From NCBI GenBank assembly GCA_045598105.1, contig JAZLLK010000068.1, forward strand, positions 1-54,133: DNA of 54,133 bases. Direction: 5' to 3'. Both the position numbers and the translations under genes were made by a program. Source of the DNA: UBA1205 sp045598105. GTDB taxonomy: Bacteria > Bacteroidota > Bacteroidia > Bacteroidales > WCHB1-69. Under the pieces are notes generated by a model. It saw nothing but the letters and a program-made list of their open reading frames with translations, had not been told where the DNA came from and did no database searches. The stretch's first letter is position 1; the number at the start of each line of letters is the position of its first letter. Shown here piece by piece: positions 8,668 through 17,590 of this stretch.

Positions 8668-10134
8668 ATGAAAGTTGCGGATAAATTTTTGTTAAAAACA
8701 TACATTGGTCCGTTTATATTGACCTTCATGGTGATGCTGTTTATATTAATGATGCAGTTCCTGTGGAAGTATGTAGATGACCTGGTGGGTAAGGGACTGG
8801 ACATCATGGTTCTTATGAAGCTGCTGTTCTATAGCGCTTTCACCTTTGTCCCCCTGGCATTGCCATTGTCGGTGCTGCTGTCTTCCCTTATCACCTTTGG
8901 TAATTTATCAGAGCGTAATGAACTTACGGCACTTAAATGCGCAGGCATCCCCCTGTTTCGTATTATGCGTCCGCTTACCTTATTTGCCGTAGGCGTGTCA
9001 ATCATGGCTTTTGTATTCGCTAATAATGTGGTGCCGGTAATGAGCCTTAAATTTACAGTGCTTTTGCATGATATACAGGCCCAAAAGCCCGCATTGAGTA
9101 TAGACGAAGGTATATTTTACCGTGGTATAGATAATTATATAATACGCATAGGAAAAAAAGATAAGGATAACTCCACCATATACGATGTGCTCATATATGA
9201 CCACACCCATAATAACGGCTGCGCTACACTTACCTATGGTAAAAAAGGTAACATGGTGCTGTCAGATAATAAGCAAACTTTGGTGTTTACCCTTGAAGAC
9301 GGATTTATGTATGATGAAAACTCCCAATACGACGCTACCCTCTCTATGGCCGATATGCCTTTGCTAAGAGGTGATTTTAAGTCTCAGCAAATGCGTTTTG
9401 ACCTGTCCTCCTTTCAGTTACAACGTACCAGTGAGGACTTTTATAAGGACAGCTATGAAATGCTGAATGTGGTGCAGTTGAATAACTATATTGACACCAT
9501 GCACCAAAATCTTTATGCTATGAAAGTTCGCAGAGGCAGTGATATATTGCGTAATATGCGTACCCTCAGTACCGTATTTGCCGATACTGCGCATCGCTCA
9601 TTCGCTTCGGGTCATGTGAGCAATATCACCTTTAATGCCGAGCAAAAAGAAAAAATATATACTTATGCCGTGCAGAATTCACGCGAAAATACCGGCTTAA
9701 TGGAGTTTGATATGCTGGACTATGATGCCCAGCAAAAACAAATGTGGCGGTATGAAATAGAATGGCATCGTAAGTTCGCATTGTCTATAGCATGTTTGCT
9801 GCTGTTCTTTGTGGGCGTACCATTGGGCGCCATTATACGTAAAGGAGGCCTTGGTATTCCGCTTACAGTATCTATATTGGTGTTTGTAGTGTATTGGGTT
9901 ACTTCCACCATGGGTGAACGTATGTCACGCATAGGCACCATACCACCTTATTTCGGCATGTGGATATCGGCTATTATGCTGCTGCCATTTGGCATATTTC
10001 TTATATATAAAGCCAGTACCGAAGCCGGCTTGTCCGATTTCTCCGCCCTAAAAATATTCTTCAATAAGCTGTCGGCTCATAACCCGTTGCGAAAATATAA
10101 GCGTTCGTATAATGAGGATACTCCAAATATGTAA
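8668..10134 (+). CDS. LptF/LptG family permease
   Basis: Inner-membrane subunit of the LptB2FG transporter that extracts lipopolysaccharide and passes it to the LptC/A bridge. The protein has 488 residues with the YjgP/YjgQ layout: N-terminal membrane segments (residues ~12-35, ~55-80, ~100-120), a long periplasmic beta-jellyroll region, then three C-terminal membrane segments from about residue 370. KCAGIPLFRIMRP matches the conserved cytoplasmic loop. Whether it is F or G cannot be told from one gene. It overlaps the next gene's start by 23 bases. A putative lptE is at 51223. Confidence 0.9.
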   Translation: MKVADKFLLKTYIGPFILTFMVMLFILMMQFLWKYVDDLVGKGLDIMVLMKLLFYSAFTFVPLALPLSVLLSSLITFGNLSERNELTALKCAGIPLFRIMRPLTLFAVGVSIMAFVFANNVVPVMSLKFTVLLHDIQAQKPALSIDEGIFYRGIDNYIIRIGKKDKDNSTIYDVLIYDHTHNNGCATLTYGKKGNMVLSDNKQTLVFTLEDGFMYDENSQYDATLSMADMPLLRGDFKSQQMRFDLSSFQLQRTSEDFYKDSYEMLNVVQLNNYIDTMHQNLYAMKVRRGSDILRNMRTLSTVFADTAHRSFASGHVSNITFNAEQKEKIYTYAVQNSRENTGLMEFDMLDYDAQQKQMWRYEIEWHRKFALSIACLLLFFVGVPLGAIIRKGGLGIPLTVSILVFVVYWVTSTMGERMSRIGTIPPYFGMWISAIMLLPFGIFLIYKASTEAGLSDFSALKIFFNKLSAHNPLRKYKRSYNEDTPNM

Positions 10135-11308
10135 TAAATCACCATACCCCGCCAAAGAAGGCGGGCCTATAGCCATGAATGCACTTACCCAATCACTGCT
10201 GCAGCTGGGGCATAGCGTAAAAATATTGGCCGTAAATACCCCTAAGTATTACGTGGACCCGGCTCAGGCGGACGAATCATATAAGCAGGCTACACATATA
10301 GAATGGTGCTATGTAAACACCTCCTTTTCGGTAAAAGAAGCCCTCCTGTGTCTTGTACGTAATCGCTCATATCATGTGCATAGGTTCTATACTCCGGATA
10401 TGGCCAATACGCTGCAACGCATTCTATGCGAGCAGCAATATGACCTTGTTATATTGGAAACAGTATATATGGCCGCATTTATCCCCCTTATACGCCAATG
10501 TAGCCGTGCCAAAATAGTACTCAGAGCCCATAATGTGGAACATAAGGTATGGGATAGAGTGTCAAAAAACACTCCAAATATTATAAAAAAAAGTTATTTG
10601 CGTATATTAGCATATCAATTAAAACAATATGAACTTTATGCATTAACACTTTGTGACGCGGTGTGGACCATTTCCCGCAAGGATGCTGATTTTTTTGCCG
10701 CTCATGGTTGCACCCGTATATCAGTATTGCCTTTTGCTACCGATGTACAGCAGCCCTTAACTGATTCACCTGCGTTTACTATGAATAATATGTTCACCAT
10801 AGGCTCTATGGATTGGGCGCCTAATGCTGACGGACTTATGTGGTTTTTGCGTACGGCATGGCCCGCTATACATAAGGCCTATCCTGCACTTACACTCAAA
10901 CTGGCCGGCAGAAATATGCCGCCTGCGTTTGCACACATGCACCTTCCTCAGGTAGAAGTGGTGGGAGAAGTGCCTCATGCCAAACAGTTTATGCAGGAAA
11001 ACGATGTGTTGCTTGTACCCCTGCTTTCGGGAAGCGGCATAAGGATAAAAATAATAGAAGCTATGTCAATGGCTAAAGTGGTAATAACCACATCTGTAGG
11101 TCTGGAAGGCATAGATGCCGAACACCAAAAACATGTACTCATAGCCAATAATACTACCCAATTCCTACAGGCTGTTGACTATTGTATGCAACAGTCGCAA
11201 GCCTGTGAATGTATGCAGCGTAATGCCCGGTTATTTATACATGAACACCATAGCTATCCTGTGGTAAATGCCTTATTATCACAGCTGTTGCAGGCTGCTG
11301 TGCAGTAG
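10112..11308 (+). CDS. Glycosyltransferase family 4-like
   Basis: A 398-residue GT-B glycosyltransferase without membrane segments. The N-terminus CNKSPYPAKEGGPIAMNALT is the donor/acceptor domain opening; the C-terminal half has the GT4 pattern with GSMDWAPNADGL, VVGEVPHAKQFM and a SGSGIRIKIIEAMSMAKVVI segment that holds the nucleotide-sugar binding E-x7-E-like region. Sugar and acceptor are unknown. It overlaps the 3' end of the LptF/G gene by 23 bases, so a role in surface glycan or LPS core assembly is plausible but inferred. Confidence 0.87.
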   Translation: MRILQICNKSPYPAKEGGPIAMNALTQSLLQLGHSVKILAVNTPKYYVDPAQADESYKQATHIEWCYVNTSFSVKEALLCLVRNRSYHVHRFYTPDMANTLQRILCEQQYDLVILETVYMAAFIPLIRQCSRAKIVLRAHNVEHKVWDRVSKNTPNIIKKSYLRILAYQLKQYELYALTLCDAVWTISRKDADFFAAHGCTRISVLPFATDVQQPLTDSPAFTMNNMFTIGSMDWAPNADGLMWFLRTAWPAIHKAYPALTLKLAGRNMPPAFAHMHLPQVEVVGEVPHAKQFMQENDVLLVPLLSGSGIRIKIIEAMSMAKVVITTSVGLEGIDAEHQKHVLIANNTTQFLQAVDYCMQQSQACECMQRNARLFIHEHHSYPVVNALLSQLLQAAVQ

Positions 11309-11390
11309 CGAGTGTCTTTCCTTTTTTGCCCTTGCGGGTTGTTTATATCTTTTTGTACGCCTGTGCGGGTGAGCGTATTGTTTTTTTATG

Positions 11391-11398
11391 TACATTTG
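11391..11398 (+). promoter_or_regulatory. Bacteroidota -7 element TACATTTG
   Basis: TAnnTTTG match 24 bases before the ATG at 11423, and the main reason for choosing that start. Confidence 0.6.
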
Positions 11399-11422
11399 CA
11401 ATGTAAAATTTATATATATATT

Positions 11423-12583
11423 ATGGCTAAAATATTAGTAGTAGATGATGAACCTGCCGTGCGCAGTGTGCTTATGGAGGTGCTGGAAGGCGAATCCTAC
11501 GAGGTGGATGCGGCAGAAAACGGTAAACGTGCATTAGAAAAGCTTAAAAAAGACCGGTTCAATGCTGTAGTGTGTGACATTAAAATGCCCGTAATGGACG
11601 GCGTAGAGTTCTTAGCTGCCTTTGAGGATAAAGAAACTGTTCCCGTTATATTGGTTACAGGTCACGGTGACGTGCAAGTAGCTGTAGACGCCCTTAAAAA
11701 CGGAGCCTTTGATTTTATTCAAAAACCATTGGATATGAATAGGCTATTCGCCTCCGTACGCAATGCCATAGATAGAGAACACCTGGTGTCCGAAAATAAA
11801 CGCCTGGTGAAAAAAAACAGTAAAAAATATGAAATAGTGGGCATTTCACCAGCTATTAATGAAATGAAAGCTATGATAGAAAGAGTGGCCCCTACCAATA
11901 CCCGCGTGCTTATTACCGGTGAAAATGGTACCGGTAAAGAACTGGTGGCACATTGGCTACATGAAAAAAGTAATCGCTCAGCTAATGCCCTTGTGGAAGT
12001 GAACTGCGCTGCCATTCCTTCCGAATTAATAGAAAGCGAACTATTCGGTCATGAAAAAGGTTCGTTTACCTCCGCCATAAAACAGAAAAAAGGAGACTTT
12101 GAACTGGCCGATAACGGTACCCTATTCCTTGATGAAATAGGTGATATGAACCTCTCGGCTCAGGCCAAAATGCTTAGAGCCCTGCAGGAAGGTAAAATCA
12201 CCCGCGTGGGCGGCGAAAAGGAAATCCCCGTGGACGTACGCGTAATAGCCGCTACCAATAAGCACCTGATGGAAGAAATTAATAATAAAAACTTCCGTGA
12301 AGACCTCTATTACCGCCTGAGTGCCATTATTATTCATGTGCCCCCATTGAGAGAACGAATCGAAGATGTCCCTCTGCTTATTGACCACTTTGTTACCCAA
12401 ATATGCGAAACGGAAAATATGCCAAAATGCGAAATAGAACCCGCTGCCGTGGAAGAGCTTAAAAAGTTGCCGTGGCCGGGTAATATACGCGAACTGCGTA
12501 ATGTGATAGAACGCTTGGTAATACTTTGTAATAAAAATATAACAGTTTCAGATATAAAAAAATACGTAATATCTACTTATTAA
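11423..12583 (+). CDS. Sigma-54-dependent response regulator without DNA-binding domain
   Basis: About 386 residues: a receiver domain (residues ~1-120; VVDDEP acidic pocket, phospho-acceptor Asp in CDIKMPVMDG, Thr in VTGHGD, Lys in IQKPLD) followed by an AAA+ sigma-54 activator domain with Walker A GENGTGKE, Walker B GTLFLDEIGDM and the sigma-54 loop ELFGHEKGSFTSA, a variant of GAFTGA. The protein ends just after the WPGNIRELRNVIERL helix and YVISTY, so the usual Fis-type helix-turn-helix is absent. A 37-residue upstream extension lacks conservation and overlaps the promoter; it is rejected. No histidine kinase is adjacent. Confidence 0.92.
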   Translation: MAKILVVDDEPAVRSVLMEVLEGESYEVDAAENGKRALEKLKKDRFNAVVCDIKMPVMDGVEFLAAFEDKETVPVILVTGHGDVQVAVDALKNGAFDFIQKPLDMNRLFASVRNAIDREHLVSENKRLVKKNSKKYEIVGISPAINEMKAMIERVAPTNTRVLITGENGTGKELVAHWLHEKSNRSANALVEVNCAAIPSELIESELFGHEKGSFTSAIKQKKGDFELADNGTLFLDEIGDMNLSAQAKMLRALQEGKITRVGGEKEIPVDVRVIAATNKHLMEEINNKNFREDLYYRLSAIIIHVPPLRERIEDVPLLIDHFVTQICETENMPKCEIEPAAVEELKKLPWPGNIRELRNVIERLVILCNKNITVSDIKKYVISTY

Positions 12584-12593
12584 AATTATAAAT

Positions 12594-14186
12594 ATGTATA
12601 AAATGAGTAAAAAAATATATATTGCCCTATTGCTGAGTACCGTTGTGTGCACCATGAGTGCACAAACATTGGAATACGGTTTCAATGATGAATGTACCAC
12701 CATTACCATGGGGCGTAAAGCTACCGATGACGGCTCGGTACGCACCTCCCACACCGATGACAGCCATCGCTCCCGTACCAATATTACCATGATACCCGCT
12801 CAGGATCACCGTGCCGGTGAAACAGTTACCATGTACGTGCGTAAATGGGATAATACCACCCCCATGCAGAGCTATAGAGATGACAGCATAGGCGTAATAC
12901 CTCAGGTAGCTCATACCTACGCTTATGCCAATACCGCCTACCCCTGTATGAATGAAAAACAGGTGGGCATAGGCGAAAGCACTATAGGTGGCCGAAGTGA
13001 ACTAAAATCCGATGTGGGTCTTATTGACTGTCAGCGACTGTGCGGACTTATATTACAACGTAGCGCCAGCGCCCGTGAAGGCATACTCACCGCAGGCGAC
13101 CTGCTTAAACAGTATGGCTGGATTGACGCCGGTGAATGCCTTACCATATGTGATAAAAATGAAGTGTGGCACATGGAAATATATGGCCCGGGTAAGGGCA
13201 ATAAGGGCGCTTTGTGGATAGCACAGCGTGTCCCCGATGACCATATATCCGTAAATGCCAACGCCAGCACCATTAAACAAATAGATATACACGATACCGC
13301 TAATTTTCTCTGCTCCGATAACATATATTCCCTGGCACTGGATAGCGGCTGGTGGAAAGAAGGCGACCCCTTTATATTCTGCTATGTGTATGCCCCACAA
13401 AGCCGTACCATGCTGGCCTGCCGCCGCAGAGAATGGAGAGTGTTCGACATGCTGGCCCCCTCATTACATCTGGACCCTAACGCCGAAAACTATCCCTTCT
13501 CGGTAAAGCCCGATAAGCCCGTAAGTATGGAAACCATGATGGCCGTGTTCCGTGATTATTATGAAGGTACCGAATACGATATGCGTAAAAATATTACCGT
13601 TACCGGTGATAGCGGCAAAACCGTGATTTCTCCATTGGCCAATCCTTTTATGTCGGCCGACGAACTGAAACTGCATAAGGTGAACGGAGGATGGAACGCC
13701 TTGGGTGAACGCTCCATAGCCGTACGCTTTACCGTATATGGCACCATTATTCAAAGCCGTAGCTGGCTCCCTGATGAAATAGGCGGCCTGCTGTGGTTTG
13801 CCCTGGATAATGTGGCCTCCTCGGTATATGTGCCCATATATTGCTGCGCCACCAACTTGCCAGCTACCTATAAAACCGATGCCCGTATCACCGGCTTTAG
13901 CCGTGAGGCTGCTTGGTGGGCTTTTAACCGATTGGGTACCATAGCCGCCCAGCGATGGGGTACCTTCCGCAAGGAAATAGATAAAACATGGCGGCCTTTC
14001 CAAAAAGAACTGCTTGATAACCAATCTGTAATAGAACAGCAGGCCCAAGCCGTATATAACGAAAAAAAACCGGCAAAAACCATAGATATACTTACCCGCT
14101 ATACCATGGAACAAGGTAATAAAGCCGTGAAAATGGCCTGGGATTTGGGCGACTATATATGGACCAAATACGATGAATGGTGGTAG
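12594..14186 (+). CDS. Peptidase family C69 (PepD-like) dipeptidase, exported
   Basis: 530 residues with a signal peptide (to about TMSAQ). The segment CTTITMGRKATDDGSV carries the candidate nucleophile cysteine followed by the G-x-K/R-A-(S/T)-x-D-G-S pattern of C69 dipeptidases, N-terminal nucleophile hydrolases that become active when the propeptide before Cys is removed. GIGESTIGGR, GWIDAGECLTICDKNEVWHMEI and IAQRVPDDHISVNAN are further family blocks. It probably degrades dipeptides in the periplasm. It starts 10 bases after the response regulator and may share its transcript. Confidence 0.87.
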   Translation: MYKMSKKIYIALLLSTVVCTMSAQTLEYGFNDECTTITMGRKATDDGSVRTSHTDDSHRSRTNITMIPAQDHRAGETVTMYVRKWDNTTPMQSYRDDSIGVIPQVAHTYAYANTAYPCMNEKQVGIGESTIGGRSELKSDVGLIDCQRLCGLILQRSASAREGILTAGDLLKQYGWIDAGECLTICDKNEVWHMEIYGPGKGNKGALWIAQRVPDDHISVNANASTIKQIDIHDTANFLCSDNIYSLALDSGWWKEGDPFIFCYVYAPQSRTMLACRRREWRVFDMLAPSLHLDPNAENYPFSVKPDKPVSMETMMAVFRDYYEGTEYDMRKNITVTGDSGKTVISPLANPFMSADELKLHKVNGGWNALGERSIAVRFTVYGTIIQSRSWLPDEIGGLLWFALDNVASSVYVPIYCCATNLPATYKTDARITGFSREAAWWAFNRLGTIAAQRWGTFRKEIDKTWRPFQKELLDNQSVIEQQAQAVYNEKKPAKTIDILTRYTMEQGNKAVKMAWDLGDYIWTKYDEWW

Positions 14187-14207
14187 AATAAGGTTAAAAT
14201 AAACACT

Positions 14208-16292
14208 ATGGAGTTGAATTACGAACTGGAATTAGCCCGCAGGTGCATAGAAAACACCAATAGCAATCTCTTTCTTACCGGCAGAGCCGGTACAGGTAAA
14301 ACCACTTTTCTGCAGCAGCTGAAAGCACAATGCCCCAAGCGTATGGTGGTACTGGCCCCTACAGGTATAGCCGCCATTAACGCCGGCGGCGCTACCATAC
14401 ACTCCTTTTTCCAATTACCGTTTGCTCCCTATGTACCTAACGGAAAATATAATACGGAGCAATATAAATACGGTAAGGAAAAAATAAACATAATACGTAG
14501 CCTTAATTTACTCGTTATAGACGAAATAAGCATGGTGCGTGCCGACTTGCTCGATGCCGTAGATATGGTACTGCGTAAGTATAGACATAATAATGTCCCT
14601 TTTGGTGGCGTACAGCTGCTACTCATAGGTGATATACAGCAATTGGCCCCCGTGGCCAAAAAAGAAGAAAAAGAACTGCTGAAGGATTATTACAACACCC
14701 TCTATTTTTTCGGCAGCCTGGCCCTGCAACAAACGGACTATATCACCATAGAACTTAAAAAAGTATACCGACAAAATGAAACCTCATTCCTGCATATACT
14801 TAATGCCATACGTAATAAACAACTTGGCGAAGAAGTACTTCAGCAGTTGAATGCCCGCTGCGTAACTCCCGATAAAAAAACATCATACGTACGCCTTACC
14901 ACCCATAATGCCCAAGCCGATAAGGTGAATATGCAATTCCTTAATACTATTAAGTCCAAAACCTATTCTTTTGATGCCGAAATATCAGGCTCCTTTCCCG
15001 AATCATCCTATCCTACCGAATCACATTTGGTGCTGAAAAAAGACGCTCAGGTAATGTTTCTTAAAAATGCGTCCGGTGCCGTTAAAAAATATTATAACGG
15101 TAAAATAGGTACCATTACCGACATAAACAATAATAGCATTAAAGTACGCTGCCAAGGTGAAACCGACGAATTTGAAGTGGAAAAAGAAGAATGGACCAAT
15201 GCCCGCTATGTGCTCAATAAAGATACCAACGAAATATCGGAAGAAATAGAAGGCACCTTTAAGCAATACCCCCTTCGATTGGCTTGGGCTATTACCATAC
15301 ACAAAAGTCAGGGCCTCACCTTTGATCATGTAATAGTAGATGCCGCTGCCGCCTTCGCCCACGGGCAGGTGTATGTGGCACTAAGCCGCTGCCGCACCCT
15401 GAACGGACTGGTACTCAGTACTCCTATAAGCAGTAATGTAATTATAAAAGATTATCAGGTAGATATCTATACCCGCTATATGCATCAGCATCAGCCTGAT
15501 GAACAAAAATTGAATGAACTGGAAAAACAATATTATTTTTCCCTGCTGAAGGAACAATTCGATTTTGACCCATTGTACCAAAAGCTGCAACGTGTACAGG
15601 CCTTTTTTGCCAAAAATATGGCTAAAGATTACCCTCAACTCCTCACTTCCATTAACGGAACCATGGCTTTATGTGACAAGGATGTGATAGCGGTAGCCCA
15701 TAAGTTTGAACAGCAATATACCCGCCTGTACATGCAGGCACATAATGTATATAATAACCCCGCCCTACAGGAGCGTATCCGTGCCGCCGCTGCCTATTTT
15801 ACCGACTATATGGTGCATAACCTGCTGCCACTTAATGCTTCACTTATGGTAGAAAGCGATAATAGCGATGTAGAAGAAAAATATGAGCGTATAACGGAAG
15901 ATTTTGCACTGGAACTCAAGTGCAAACTCCTTACCCTTACACAATGCACCAATAAGGATTTTTCTGCCGAATTGTATACCCGCACGCTGTCACAAGCCCT
16001 TATTCAAAAAGGAAATATACATAAGACTTTGGCCAAAATGGCCGGAGAAAGTGCCACTACCGATATATTGCACATGGATTTATATGAGCACCTGAAAGAA
16101 TGGCGTAACATGAAAGCCGCTGAAATGAATACGCTGCCCTATAGAATATGCCATAATAAAGCCTTAATAGCCATATCCAATCTTTTGCCGCAAAGCGAGC
16201 CCGAACTTAAGCAAATACCCCACATGGGTAAAAAGACTATACAAAATTATGGCGCCGAAATACTGGATATAATAGCAGAATTTATTCGTTAA
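14208..16292 (+). CDS. Pif1/RecD-like DNA helicase with C-terminal HRDC-like domain
   Basis: 694-residue superfamily 1 helicase. Motif I is GRAGTGKTT (residues ~25-33), followed by VLAPTGIAAINAGGATIHSF (Ia), DEISMV (II), GDIQQLAP (III), and the UvrD_C_2-like end ITIHKSQGLTFDHVIVD and YVALSRCRTLNGLVL (V/VI). Residues ~620-694 (LKEWRN...LPYRICHNKALIAISNLLP...KKTIQNYGAEILDIIAEF) look like an HRDC domain, a nucleic-acid binding module. Likely a 5'-3' helicase in replication or repair; the precise role is unknown. Stop and aroA start are 5 bases apart. Confidence 0.88.
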   Translation: MELNYELELARRCIENTNSNLFLTGRAGTGKTTFLQQLKAQCPKRMVVLAPTGIAAINAGGATIHSFFQLPFAPYVPNGKYNTEQYKYGKEKINIIRSLNLLVIDEISMVRADLLDAVDMVLRKYRHNNVPFGGVQLLLIGDIQQLAPVAKKEEKELLKDYYNTLYFFGSLALQQTDYITIELKKVYRQNETSFLHILNAIRNKQLGEEVLQQLNARCVTPDKKTSYVRLTTHNAQADKVNMQFLNTIKSKTYSFDAEISGSFPESSYPTESHLVLKKDAQVMFLKNASGAVKKYYNGKIGTITDINNNSIKVRCQGETDEFEVEKEEWTNARYVLNKDTNEISEEIEGTFKQYPLRLAWAITIHKSQGLTFDHVIVDAAAAFAHGQVYVALSRCRTLNGLVLSTPISSNVIIKDYQVDIYTRYMHQHQPDEQKLNELEKQYYFSLLKEQFDFDPLYQKLQRVQAFFAKNMAKDYPQLLTSINGTMALCDKDVIAVAHKFEQQYTRLYMQAHNVYNNPALQERIRAAAAYFTDYMVHNLLPLNASLMVESDNSDVEEKYERITEDFALELKCKLLTLTQCTNKDFSAELYTRTLSQALIQKGNIHKTLAKMAGESATTDILHMDLYEHLKEWRNMKAAEMNTLPYRICHNKALIAISNLLPQSEPELKQIPHMGKKTIQNYGAEILDIIAEFIR

Positions 16293-16296
16293 ATGT

Positions 16297-17493
16297 ATGA
16301 AACATATTGCCTTACCTTCATCTAAAAGCATTAGTAATCGCCTGCTTATATTGCAACAAACGGTAGGGTATTTTCCCATACATAATTTGTCCGCGGCTGA
16401 TGATACCCTAATTATGCAGTCCTGCATACGAAAAGTACTGTCATCACAGGGTAAAGCTACGCTGTACGCAGATAATTGCGGTACGGCCTGTCGCTTTCTT
16501 ACCGCATGGCTGGCTGCCACCCCCGGAGAGTGGGTGCTGCAAGGCAGCCCCCGCATGTGTAGCCGACCTATAGCTCCATTGGTAGAAGCCCTGCAAAGTA
16601 TGGGCGCCGATATTGCATATATGGATAAACAGGGGTGTTTGCCACTGTATATATGCGGTCATGCTCTCCGTGCCTGTACCTGTAATGTGGATGTGAGCAT
16701 GAGCACTCAGTTCGCTACAGCTATACTGCTTATATTGCCCCTTATGCGGCAGCCGGTGCAGGTGAGTATACAGCATGCCGATACTTCATGGCAGTATATA
16801 AGCCAAACCCTTATGCTTATGCAACAGTTGGGGCTGAATGTACACTTGGAACACAATGTGGTGTATTATATTCCTACACCACTTGCCCCCTTGCCGGAAA
16901 TAACAGTGGAGTGCGATTGGTCCTCGGCCGCCTTTTGGTATGAATATGTAGCCCTGCAACCCGCCGGTACCACACTGCTGCTACAACATCTGCAAGGCTC
17001 CGCCTTGCAAAAAGATAACGCCATAGCATCATGGATGCTTAACACCGGCGTAAGTACCACCTATACACCACAAGGCGTAGTGCTGCTAAAAACAGCACAT
17101 ACGCACCCCGCAACATTAACGCTTCACGGAGCCGATAATTTGGATATTGTACCTCCCATGCTCGCTGCCTGCGCCGCCTTACAAATACCAGCGTGTATTA
17201 CCGGTACACATAATCTGCAATATAAAGAAAGTAATAGAATTACAGCATTGCAGCAGGCATTGCGTTTTTTGGCCCATATAGACTATAAGCAGGGCAGTAT
17301 GCAACTGCAGCCACTGCCTCAACCACAGCCTGCCCCCCCACTTTTTAATGTGTGCGGCGACCATCGCATAGCCATGGCTTTGGCCATGCTACCTCAGGTT
17401 ACATGCCCATCCATGCTGGATGATGTGGAATGTGTAAATAAGTCTTATCCTCTTTTTTGGACACAATGGCACAACATTTGCATACAAAAATAA
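16297..17493 (+). CDS. aroA: 3-phosphoshikimate 1-carboxyvinyltransferase (EPSP synthase)
   Basis: Joins shikimate-3-phosphate and phosphoenolpyruvate in chorismate synthesis. The protein has 398 residues, slightly short for the family. The S3P-binding PSSKSISNRLLIL is at the N-terminus, NCGTACRFLTAW corresponds to the NSGTxxR block, QFATAILL and DWSSAAFWY follow, and KESNRITAL plus CGDHRIAMALAM are the conserved C-terminal motifs. The usual GNSGT is here DNCGT, a minor change. The last codons contain a sigma-54 promoter-like sequence (17467-17483). Confidence 0.93.
   Translation: MKHIALPSSKSISNRLLILQQTVGYFPIHNLSAADDTLIMQSCIRKVLSSQGKATLYADNCGTACRFLTAWLAATPGEWVLQGSPRMCSRPIAPLVEALQSMGADIAYMDKQGCLPLYICGHALRACTCNVDVSMSTQFATAILLILPLMRQPVQVSIQHADTSWQYISQTLMLMQQLGLNVHLEHNVVYYIPTPLAPLPEITVECDWSSAAFWYEYVALQPAGTTLLLQHLQGSALQKDNAIASWMLNTGVSTTYTPQGVVLLKTAHTHPATLTLHGADNLDIVPPMLAACAALQIPACITGTHNLQYKESNRITALQQALRFLAHIDYKQGSMQLQPLPQPQPAPPLFNVCGDHRIAMALAMLPQVTCPSMLDDVECVNKSYPLFWTQWHNICIQK
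17467..17483 (+). promoter_or_regulatory. Sigma-54 (-24/-12) promoter candidate ahead of rfbA
   Basis: TGGCAC, five bases, then TTGCAT, with GG and GC ten bases apart exactly as in the -24/-12 consensus. It lies inside the last codons of aroA and would start a transcript near 17493, about 100 bases before the rfbA ATG. No TAnnTTTG element is visible before rfbA. It could still be a chance match within coding sequence. Confidence 0.45.
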
Positions 17494-17510
17494 AAGCATG
17501 AAAATATTGT

Positions 17511-17544
17511 AAACTTTTTTTGCTGTAAAATAGTAAAAAAGTTT
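17511..17544. repeat. Inverted repeat in the rfbA leader
   Basis: Perfect 10-base arms AAACTTTTTT (17511-17520) and AAAAAAGTTT (17535-17544) with a 14-base spacer. No T tract follows, so it is less likely a terminator for aroA than a leader hairpin or binding site. Confidence 0.5.
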
Positions 17545-17590
17545 GCTTATTACGTTGATATTCAAGTAAAAGTAACAATAAAATTATAAT

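Noticed and set aside
11312..11422. 37-residue N-terminal extension of the response regulator
   Set aside because: It contains the promoter element and no conserved residues; receivers start at MAKILVVDD.
13464..14114. 216-codon open frame on the minus strand
   Set aside because: Antisense to the C69 dipeptidase gene, low-complexity composition and no family likeness; a shadow of the real gene.
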